A stretch of 36,216 bases of DNA from positions 2,181,166-2,217,381 of the forward strand of contig BFEA01000198.1 of assembly GCA_003427395.1 (NCBI GenBank). The letters are read 5' to 3'. This DNA is from Chara braunii. Lineage: Eukaryota > Streptophyta > Charophyceae > Charales > Characeae. Below, in pieces: positions 28,326 to 36,216 of this stretch. Position 1 is the stretch's first letter. The number at the start of each line of letters is the position of its first letter. The position numbers and the translations under genes are program-made. The notes beneath the pieces are model-generated. The model searched no databases. It worked only from the letters and a program-made list of their open reading frames with translations, and had not been told where the DNA came from.

Positions 28326-29369
28326 TTCGCCCTTGCCCGAACCCCGAACACAAAAGCCAAAAGCCCCGCGCCCGAAGAAAACCCCGCAAGTAGTTCGGAT
28401 CCGATACGGGTAGGTTTAATCCAGAAAGATGATCATTTCCTGCGGATTAAACCAATTCCGTGGAAATCCGCCGAGTGTGATATAGAAATTTGCGGAATTT
28501 CTTACAATGCTATTATAGATTCGGGAGCGGCTGTGTTGGCTATCTCACTAAGGGTGGTCGAAAGGGCAGGTAGGAAAAACGACTTGATCACGCTTTTTGA
28601 GAAAGATCAGCTCGTTTCAGCTGACGAAGAAAGAATTAAAACCGTGGGAAGAATGACCAATGTCGCTTTCCGATTGGGTAAGGTGCATGCTCTTGGGGAT
28701 GTCGTAGTACTAGATGTCAATATGTATGACGTTCTCTTCGGACTTCCCGCTCTTGTGGCGTTACGAGCAAACCTGGATTTCGAACAACGATCGATCGTCC
28801 TCCGAAATACAGGAGGAAAGCCTTACGCTGTGCCAATGCGATTGACCCTTCACACTACCATTAACGCGATTCCCCGGGTTTCGCCGATGATGGCAGGGAC
28901 TCTCCGCATGATCTCCTGGGAGAAATCCGTAGAAGAAGAGTCGTCAACAGATGATGCGGAAAGCAGTGACGAGGATGATCTGGAGATCTTGAAATTAGCA
29001 CGACAACGCGTTTGTTACCCGCCACCCTAAACGATAGCGAGAACGATGCAATTAACCAACCGAAAAATTCAAAGGACCAAGGCGATGATCTTGGGTGGGC
29101 CCCTCGTGCAGATTTCAAGGATGGTTGATTCTTTGGATCCCCCTCAAACTCTGTACGAAGGAATCACCCCTCTCCTCGCCCGGTACAGCGACAAGAAGCA
29201 TTACTCTGACATTACGGATCTACCCAAGTCCTTACTAACCTCGACCAAAGAAGTGAGATTGTTACGCTTGGGAGCGGAAGCAAGCTCTTTGGAACCCCCT
29301 AGGCGTTTTGAAGCAGAAACAGGCGGACTGGGGATAAAGATCGCAACCCCCATGGCAGGATGTTTGTGA
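28326..29369 (+). pseudogene. Retropepsin (protease) and linker region of pol
   Basis: In the gag frame, the aspartic protease active site DSGA lies at 28518-28529, preceded by ICGISYNAIIDSG. It is followed about 65 residues later by VVVLDVNMYDVLFGLPAL, which matches the flap-to-C-terminal part (DVLLGxPWL type). A TAA at 29028 interrupts the linker, which continues in frame from 29046 to a TGA at 29367. The frame then changes to that of RT. The protein would process Gag and Pol. Here the polyprotein is broken. Confidence 0.75.
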
Positions 29370-29391
29370 CGGGATTACCCCGGAAGGACAC

Positions 29392-31093
29392 GTGGCAATC
29401 CGAGAAGAAGATGCTCAGATGATGGTCACGGTGTTCTCCTGGCGATCAGATCATTCATTCATCACGGCGCCTCCACTCGATTTGGCAAAACAGGCGAACA
29501 TGAAACAGATTGACGTTCGAATCTGGGACCAACTTTTTGAACTACACGTCCCACAATATGTGTCGGATGAAATCCACCGAGTAATTGCGGATATTCTTAC
29601 AGAATATCAAGGAGCGATTAGTGTGTCAGACACTGACATTGGGCTGTCATTAGTAATCCAATACGAAATTTTGACAGAAAATCATTCCCCGATTCATTGC
29701 AAACCTTATCGTTATTCCTTGATTGAACGCAAAAAGGCTCTCGAACGAATTCGGGAGCTCGAAGCCAGCGGTTGGATTGAACCCGCTACTGGACCCTGAT
29801 CCTTTCCTGTAGTGTTAGTACCGAAGAAGAACGGAGCGATTCGCATTTGCATTGATTATCGCAAGCTGAATGAAATCACGATCAAAGATGTGTATCCCCT
29901 CCCCCGGATTGATGATCTGTTGGATGCGATCGGATGCGCTAAATATTTCAGTAAGTTTGATATTCGGCATTTTCCATCATAATCTGGTAAGGGAAGAAGA
30001 TCGGCCGAAGACAGCCTTTGTGTTGTTCGAAGGCTCGTGGCAGTGGATTCGGTGTCCGATGGGGATTTGCAATGCGCCTGCCACGTTTCAGCGAGCGATG
30101 AACATGATGTTCCAGAACTTCGTCAGCAAGACACGGCTGACGCAAGGAATGATTAACTTTTGTGTGATCGTGTACATGGACGACATCCTGGTCTATTCGG
30201 AAACCTATCACGGGCACGCGCAACACATCGAATGGACATTGGGTGCATTGAGAGACGCTGTGTTCAAGATTGTGCTTGAGAAAAGTGAATTCTTCCTCTC
30301 GGAAATTTTGTTCTTGGGCTATGTCGTGACACGTGGAGGATTGCGGCCAGACTCGAGAAAAGTTTCGGCAGTGAAGGAAGCTCCGGTTCCCACGTCACTA
30401 ACGCAGGTTCAAGCCTTCTTGGGATTGGCGTCGTACTACCGGCGCTTCATCAAGGGCTTTGTCGCGATTGCACGACCACTAACGAATCTGTTACGGAAGG
30501 ACCAGCCTCTCAACTGGGACGCGGAGTGCCAGCAAGCCTTTGCAACCCTCAAGGACACTCTGGCGACGGCCCCTATTTTGATTTGACCGGACCCCTCGAA
30601 GCAGTTCATTCTCATCACGGACTAGCAACCAGAAGCTATTTCCGCTATTCTAGCGCAGAAGGGGAACGATGGTCGCGAACACGCCATCGAGTACGCGTCA
30701 CGAACCGTGCCGGACGAACGAAAGGACGACTCAGCACCTCAAGGCGAATGCTATGCAGTGGTCTGGGGAATCCAGCACTTCCATCCGTATCTCTACGGAC
30801 AGAAGTTTCGCCTCGTGACGGATCACAAGCCTCTGCTAGCTTTGAAGAAGCTCACCAGCTACACGGGCATGATTGGCCGTTGGGCGGTGCGACTGCAAGA
30901 ATACGACTTCGATATCGTCCATCGAAAGACGGAGCGACACGGCAACGCGGACGGGCTGACACGCCTGCATCGACCTGCCAAGGTACCAAAGGGTGAGGAA
31001 ATTACACCGTGGAAGGACCTGACCAACGAGCCTAAATACGGACAATTGGCAGTCCTCCCGCGTGGCAAGAAGCAAAACGGTGGCGATGGGTGA
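29392..31093 (+). pseudogene. Reverse transcriptase and RNase H
   Basis: The RT N-terminus is recognisable (PIHCKPYRYS, ELEASGWIEPATGP). A TGA at 29797 follows, then [22 protein letters not shown] frame change near 29965 precedes the palm domain, which has WIRCPMGICNAPATFQRAMN and the catalytic YMDD at 30173-30184. The connection has FLGLASYYRRFIKGF. RNase H then follows through two stops (TGA 30584, TAG 30623), showing ILAQKG, YASRT, ECYAVVWGIQHFHPYLYG, TDHKPLLAL and HGNADGLTR. The frame ends with TGA at 31091-31093, overlapping the ATG at 31086 of the next frame. The catalytic residues are present, but the copy cannot yield an intact enzyme. Confidence 0.9.
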
Positions 31094-32813
31094 CAGAGGT
31101 AACCCCACTACCCCTCTCTCCCCCCCTTCCTCTTCGTCTCTCCTCTCCCTGCCTGACAAATTTTGCTATTTTTGCGAAGTCATCTCCCGCGTATATTCGG
31201 TCTCCACGTGTCTTAACGGGGAAGGGTATGTCGCTTGGATAGATTGTCGACAGTGCGTCGCACGAGCCCATGGCTCGTGCAGCCAATACAAAAACGATAG
31301 TAAACTGTGGTTGTGCCCCTTGTGCCGGACCAACAAGATTCCGACCGAGGCTCGCTTTTTGGACGCCACGTCAGAAGGGCTGGAAAAGACCCGGAAGTTT
31401 AGAAGGGCCGAAGTATGGACTGATATTGCCTTAATTGCCACCTTGGTTGGCAACCCCCTCCAGGATTTCACTAAGGAAGATCGGAGGAGGGCCAACGAAA
31501 GGGCTCGGGATTACAGGTGGATAGAGGGGAGATTAGAAAAACGAAAAACGGACGGCAGTGGGATTTGGATGGTAGTACCGCATTCGTTCATGCGGTATGA
31601 CTGGGTTAAGACAGCCCACGAGGAAACTGCAGCTCATTTTGCTGTATGAATCACGGAGTCCGCTATCGACAAAAATGAGTGGTACTGGTCCAATATCCGC
31701 GACGATGTGAAGTACATCGTCGCCAACTGCCAAGTTTGCGCCGCCGATAAAGCGCCGATTCAGCCACCAAGGTCGATAGTGCCCACGGTTGTTGAATGGC
31801 CATTTCAAAGAGTAAGCATGGATACTACCGACATAATAGTGCCCCCTGGCCCTAATAGTTGCAAATATTCAGTCCTGTTGGTATTTGTTGACCATTTCTC
31901 GAAATGGATCGAGGCGTATCCTTGTCGCATGCGACAAGCCATGGAGATCGCGCGATATGTCAACTGTTTCCTCGGGATGCATCAGGATACCGAAGAGATC
32001 CTGACCGACAATGGGGCTGAATTAAGGGGAGAGGTATTAAGGAATCTTGTCCTACATGGCGTCGCCATACAGAACACTGCACCCCACATGTCACAATCTA
32101 ACGGACTGGTCGAAAACGCTAACCGGGTGATAAAGACAGCGTTGCGACAGAACATCGCGACAAGGGATCCGAGACCCTGGCCCGATATCGTCGATCACAT
32201 CTTGGCGGTCCATCGCGGAACGCCCCACGAATCAACGGGGTTGAGCCCCTTCCAATTAAGGACCAATAGTGTCGCTTGCGTTTCGATACCGAGCCTCCCG
32301 GATGAGACTACATTGAACCGACGGCCCACCAGGGCCACGGCTCGGGACAAGGCCAAACATCACCTAGATTTAATGGAACGGTCGCTGCCCAGGCTAGCCC
32401 GTAAACGATAGAAAATGACCGAACTAGCCCAGGGCCGACAGGTCCGGAGTTACGAGGCCCGACATGGGAATGCGGGTCCGCGGCCCCAGTACAAATTGGG
32501 GGACGTGGTGCAGGTGAGGAAATGTGCTCGCCAGGGTAAGCTAGCGCCATGATTCTTCGGGCGATATCGCGTGATCGAGCTCGGCCCCAATGGCGTGGAC
32601 ACCGTGCGTCTTGCCCCTGAAGTCTCCGGCAGTCGGTCGGCTCGTCCGATCACACGCAACGTGTCCTATCTTCGCCTCCTCCCCTCTGCTCCGTCTCCCT
32701 CTCCCTCGATCTCTCTTTCCGAGGAAGCGGACGACGACGACTCGGACTCTCCGCCATCTCCCTCCCTTTCTTGCTCCCTCTCTGCCACCCCGTCACCCCC
32801 TCCATCGCCATGA
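31086..32813 (+). pseudogene. PHD finger fused to Ty3-type integrase
   Basis: From ATG 31086, a Ser/Pro-rich stretch leads to a PHD finger at about 31164-31329, with spacing C-x2-C-x23-C-x2-C-x4-H-x2-C-x11-C-x2-C and the typical AWIDC and W-x-C-x2-C. The integrase follows. The HHCC zinc domain (HEETAAH ... NCQVC, 31728-31739) is broken by TGA 31647. The catalytic core has Asp at 31821, Asp at 32007 (LTDNGAE) and Glu at 32112 (GLVEN), with 34 residues between the last two. The C-terminal GPY/F-like part (KLAP..FFGRYRVIELGP, NVSYLRLLP) contains stops at 32409 and 32550. A Ser/Pro-rich acidic tail ends at TGA 32811-32813. PHD fingers read histone tails in other proteins, so a role in target choice is inference. 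Confidence 0.85.
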
Positions 32814-33271
32814 GTTTCGCCATCGAGCGAGCTTTCAGTGATCAGTTGCTGATGCCACGAGGAGAGATCTCAGCCATCCGCCAAGTGCATCATCCGCGCC
32901 TTGCGCAGTTCTTCTGCACTGCGGGTGTATACGGCGCGACAAAGTTCCGATTCACGAGCAATCCCCGGGTAGTGGTGCTGGCCGAGGCAACGGCGTTCCA
33001 ACGGTGAGCGGCCCCGGGAATCAGCCACGTGTCTACCATGGTCGTCTTCAGCGGCGATATCACCGCCCTCGATCCGACGAGGCAAGCCACCATCAAAAGC
33101 ACCTTGTACCGGTGGGGTCGCGATCTGGCCACTGATTGGGATCGACGACTCACAAGGCACGGTGACGAGTGCTATCCTGTCGATGACATCGAAGTCAACA
33201 CGCTGCGCACGACGCTACGCGAGCCACCTGTCGTCCTCCCCGAACTTGCTCCCTTCCAGCCGCGCAGATGA
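32810..33271 (+). pseudogene. Extra ORF A downstream of integrase
   Basis: The ATG at 32810 overlaps the pol stop as ATGA. The frame of about 153 codons is interrupted by one TGA at 33005 and resumes in the same frame to TGA 33269-33271. The product (starting MSFAIERAFSDQLLMPRG, later RQATIKSTLYRWGRDLATDWDRRL) resembles nothing I know. No signal peptide or membrane segment is visible, which argues against an envelope protein. Confidence 0.45.
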
Positions 33272-34440
33272 GCAGCGCGCCGATCTCGACATTCTCTTCT
33301 CCCTCTCTCTTCCCCATCTTCTGGCAGTCCTCTCACTACCTTTGTATCTCCTTCCGTCTGAAGCCACTGACAGTACGCATCGTTGATCCGGACCGTTGGT
33401 GGCTATGGTGTGCAGAATTTGTCGAGCTCTCGTTTTGCCTGCTACGAGTGGATCTGAACTGGACGTGGGAAGGCGATCAGAGGCCCGCGTCGGAGATTGT
33501 GGAGTTGCTCGTCATTCACGCGTGGAGGACCAACGTGGCGGGAGATCTTCTGGGATTTGTCTTTGGAGCAGTGGATCGGGGAAACCGATCACAGATCGTG
33601 CGCGAACTTACGATTGTGATCGCGCGATTAGCCGGCAAACTCCCTCTCGACATCGTCTCTCAGAGCGACGAAGAACCCGTGTCACATACCCTCGCAAGGA
33701 CTCTCGCCCCGAGCCTCCAGTGGTCGGCTTGTATCGAGGAGCGTTGGGCGGACGACCGTTTTCCCTCCCGTAGCGAGTACCTGGACGTCCACAGCCTGAC
33801 TAATCCCCGCTTCTTTTGGCAACCAACGGCGTTCAAGTGGGCGGCGCTGAGAGCAGAAGAGGAGGCCGAAGAGGAATCGGACGGAGAATTGAGGAGAGAG
33901 GCCGGGAAAGCAGCGGCCCGATTGGCCGAGGACGAGGAAGAAGAGCGCGAAGCAGAAGAAGAGTCGGCGGAAGCTGAAGAAGAAGAAGAAGAAGAAGAAA
34001 CAGAGGAGGAGACTTCGAAGAAAGAGGAAGAGGCCTATAGCGAGTACAACGAGGGCGAGCAAAGTGAGGAGGACGACGAAGATGACGAAGAAGTGGAAAG
34101 CATGGACGACCAGGAGCCAACGCACGACGAGCTCGAGTGGGTGCCAGGACCGGATCGGCGATTGGAGAACCCGGAGGCTGCTGCGCAGCGCAAGAAAGAG
34201 ATCGCGGAAGGAAAGCGGCTGGCGATCGATCCCGCACCGAACGATCCTTTCAAGGATCCCGAGCCGCCCAAGCCGGAATATGGAGACCTTGCTGCCACGA
34301 CCTCGGGAACTGCGACGACAAGGCGCCGATCCCGATCCCGAACCACGTCCCCCTCCGCCTCGGCCCGTCCCCCAGTTCGTCAACGTGTCAATGAGGGGCT
34401 TAGCCCTTCGTCCCCGAACCATATACCACCATCCCCTTAG
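33268..34440 (+). CDS. Extra ORF B, long acidic protein
   Basis: The ATG at 33268 overlaps the stop of ORF A as ATGA. The frame is 390 codons and uninterrupted. The N-terminal half has a mixed composition with Trp-rich patches (DPDRWWLWCAEFVEL, DLNWTWEGDQRP) and may be globular. Residues about 196-285 are dominated by Glu/Asp, partly a GAA-codon repeat. The rest is charged and Ser/Arg/Pro-rich. Acidic tracts occur in histone- or chromatin-interacting proteins, but no domain is identified here. It is one of the few intact frames of the element. Confidence 0.5.
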   Translation: MSSAPISTFSSPSLFPIFWQSSHYLCISFRLKPLTVRIVDPDRWWLWCAEFVELSFCLLRVDLNWTWEGDQRPASEIVELLVIHAWRTNVAGDLLGFVFGAVDRGNRSQIVRELTIVIARLAGKLPLDIVSQSDEEPVSHTLARTLAPSLQWSACIEERWADDRFPSRSEYLDVHSLTNPRFFWQPTAFKWAALRAEEEAEEESDGELRREAGKAAARLAEDEEEEREAEEESAEAEEEEEEEETEEETSKKEEEAYSEYNEGEQSEEDDEDDEEVESMDDQEPTHDELEWVPGPDRRLENPEAAAQRKKEIAEGKRLAIDPAPNDPFKDPEPPKPEYGDLAATTSGTATTRRRSRSRTTSPSASARPPVRQRVNEGLSPSSPNHIPPSP

Positions 34441-34918
34441 CTATCTCTCTTTCAATCAGTATTTCCATCGCGTCATCTACCCCCGTAATCCCTTCCCCAT
34501 CGCTACCTTCCGACATTTCTACTCCGCCCGCCTAGAACTGATTGTCCACCCCCACCCTTCCGTTCGGTGTGCTGTCCCCGACTACTCCCTCCACGTTCTG
34601 CTCCTTAGCGCCGCGTGGCGAGGCCGTAACCATATAGAGGTTTACTGCATCGTTACGGGGACCTTCCCCGCGTGCGAGAACCATGATCGGTTCCGCACAA
34701 ACGTCCTCCAAACCCTCGTATCCCTTTACCCAGACTACCTCGCTTCCCTGCCCCGCAGCGGCCAGAGATTCCCCCGCTTCCATCGCATTGTCCGTTTTCA
34801 AGAACTTCCCTACGACCTCACTGCAATCGGGCGCTTCATACCCGAGCTTATGATGGAGCCGCCGCTCCCTCCCTCATACGCGTATCGCCTTCCCTTCCCC
34901 CTTCCGGTTAGTTACTGA
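34391..34918 (+). CDS. Extra ORF C, small uncharacterised protein
   Basis: ATG at 34391, 175 codons, overlapping the end of ORF B by 50 nt in another frame. The frame is open further upstream (from 34064), but that part is antiparallel in character to the acidic tract of ORF B and is probably a shadow. The product is rich in aromatic residues, Arg and Pro (YHHPLSYLSFNQYFHRVIYP) with a moderately hydrophobic centre (YSLHVLLLSAAW), too short for a confident membrane segment. No family is recognised. Confidence 0.4.
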   Translation: MRGLALRPRTIYHHPLSYLSFNQYFHRVIYPRNPFPIATFRHFYSARLELIVHPHPSVRCAVPDYSLHVLLLSAAWRGRNHIEVYCIVTGTFPACENHDRFRTNVLQTLVSLYPDYLASLPRSGQRFPRFHRIVRFQELPYDLTAIGRFIPELMMEPPLPPSYAYRLPFPLPVSY

Positions 34919-35154
34919 TGCAACGATAATGGACGCGTGTCGCGGCGATGGCACGAGAAAGATCCCGTCCTTGGATCGTCGAAGAGCCCAATCTGAAGAA
35001 CCAGTAGAAAAGCAGAGTTGCCACGATGGATGACGTCCACACGCAATCGAACGGTAAGTGGCATACAGAGAATTGCTCCGTGTGTCGATCAATTAGAGAA
35101 ATCGACACGTGCCAACAAGCAAGCAGGAACTTGCTAATATTGGAACCCCCTGGG

Positions 35155-35170
35155 CGTCACATATGTGACG
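35155..35170. repeat. Perfect palindrome at the 3' LTR border
   Basis: CGTCACATATGTGACG joins a motif identical to the LTR end (CGTCACA) to the LTR start (TGTGACG) with two bases between. No clear polypurine tract precedes the LTR, where one is expected. 34919-35154 shows no other feature. Confidence 0.6.
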
Positions 35171-36216
35171 AACCACTTTCTGTAACGCGCGATTTTCTGC
35201 GCGGTTGCAATGAGGGGTCCTAAGCTGGAAAGATTGGGCCAATTATGGGAGATCGGGATCGGTGGAGAATTGCATCAGTGTCCTCGCTTTTCCGTCCTTT
35301 TTCGTCATTTCTTTTTCGAATGGCCGGGCACGGGGTCAGGTGTGTCTTGGGACGACCGGTTGATTGATTGGTCGGATGGATGTCAGGCGCGACGCCACGC
35401 GAGCACACGATTAATAAATGTTGACGTCGTTTCTTTTGGTTCGGTTTTCAATCTTTTGGGCGCGGACATCGCGCGGGAAATTGCTTCGTTCTTTTTAAAT
35501 TTCCTCCTGAATCTTTTTCAAATTTTGTCGAGCCCCCAATGGCTCTCGGAATTTCGGACTTTCCTTCTAGAATTCGTGCTTTCTGCTTTTTCGCATTAGA
35601 TAGGAATTTAGTAATTAGGATTTTTTTTCCTGCCGCGTGGCGCCTTTTGTTTATGTGCTTCTCGTGCGGCTGCAACGGTACTCTGATTAGTAGGTGCCCT
35701 TAATCGCGTGTGTAACTGTAATTTTGGGCGGGCGCCATTGTAACTGTATCTTTCTTCTTGCACTTCGTCTTTCCCGCCCTCCCTCTCTTTTCTTTGCTGA
35801 AATTTTGAAAGCTGCGGCTTGCATGCTCGGATCGATGCGTGGAGAAGGGTTACGTCCCCCACGTCGCGGCCGATCATGCAGAACGTAGGCGCTCCCTCTC
35901 TAATCCTCACTCTAAGTCCTAGTAATTCCGTGTTCCTCGCACATGCATGCACGCTATAAATTTCGGCTGCGCGATTAGTCAGCTCTCTTAACCCGTTGTT
36001 GGAAGCTCGGGGTTGCGCGATCAGGAAGGGTCAGCACACAAGCGAAGTAAGAGGTGAGTAGAGTTGGAGTTGGGCGACCCGACGGGCTGGTGCCAAACGC
36101 GTGGGATTGACGTGGGCCACAACGGACTGTGGGCACGGGCGAATCCGACGGGTGCGGGAGGACTAAGCGGGGTGACAACTTCGTGGGTTGGTGCGTGACG
36201 ACGGACTGTCCGCATC
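35164..36216 (+). repeat. 3' LTR, truncated by the window end
   Basis: It aligns throughout with 24308-25367. It differs by many transitions, one or a few transversions and an 8-bp indel near 24754. TATAAAT is conserved at 35955-35961. The remaining part (about 1.3 kb, including the LTR-internal frame) lies outside the window. Confidence 0.9.

Larger units (their letters stand above)
24308..36216 (+). mobile_element. Giant Ty3/gypsy LTR retrotransposon with PHD finger and extra ORFs (3' end outside window)
   Basis: The order is 5' LTR (24308-26719), tRNA-iMet primer site, gag, protease, RT, RNase H, PHD finger, integrase, three further frames, and a 3' LTR cut by the window end. The RT-before-integrase order and integrase motifs place it in Ty3/gypsy. 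With a full 3' LTR it would be about 13 kb. Stops at 28323, 29028, 29367, 29797, 30584, 30623, 31647, 32409, 32550 and 33005, plus frame changes near 29350 and 29965, make it non-autonomous now. The two LTRs differ by a few percent, almost only by transitions, so insertion is not very recent. Confidence 0.9.

Noticed and set aside
33682-34422. 246-codon minus-strand frame, rich in Leu/Phe
   Set aside because: Antisense of the Glu-rich tract of ORF B (GAA/GAG read as TTC/CTC).
33268-34918. Extra ORFs as a retroviral-type envelope gene
   Set aside because: No signal peptide, no convincing transmembrane segment and no cleavage motif are visible.

Overview
The window looks like repeat-rich nuclear DNA from a streptophyte (land plant or charophyte alga). 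Evidence: one intact, intron-less 6-phosphogluconate dehydrogenase gene of plant type with a transit-peptide-like N-terminal extension; L1-type LINEs; a very long Ty3/gypsy LTR element primed by initiator tRNA-Met; plant-type U2 snRNA retrocopies; and abundant CT/GA and TG microsatellites. A charophyte such as Chara is my guess, not something the sequence proves. There are no operons, CRISPR arrays or bacterial signals.

Layout. 1-2509: TG-rich DNA, a 350-bp tandem duplication and microsatellites. 2510-6421: a decayed minus-strand LINE (LINE-A) carrying a 178-bp MITE with TTAA target duplication. 6629-12409: a second minus-strand LINE (LINE-B) split in two by a 2,673-bp solo LTR (7769-10441). 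12410-15445: an AT-rich island, small tandem duplications and a long TG tract. 15446-16757: a cluster of three short retroposed inserts, namely a LINE 3' end and two U2 snRNA retropseudogenes, two of them with clear target-site duplications. 16938-17668: tandem duplications with four CACGTG boxes. 18894-22140: the 6PGDH gene (minus strand), flanked on both sides by GA/CT microsatellites and by duplications, one of which copies its own last codons. 22157-24240: a tRNA-like A/B box pair, a Harbinger-like MITE and a plus-strand LINE fragment (LINE-C). 24308 to the window end: a giant Ty3/gypsy element with long LTRs, gag, protease, RT/RNase H, integrase and three further open frames.

The most interesting system is the Ty3/gypsy element. 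It carries a canonical PHD finger just before the integrase, three extra frames after pol, start/stop overlaps at three successive ORF junctions, and an open reading frame inside the LTR itself. A protein block from that LTR frame is recognisably conserved, without gaps, in the older solo LTR at 7769-10441. The copy here is inactivated by about nine stops and several frame changes. LINE machinery of the LINE-B type plausibly made the U2 and LINE-tail inserts at 15.4-16.8 kb. The only cellular protein gene I can defend is 6PGDH; everything else is mobile-element or simple-repeat DNA, or unassigned.
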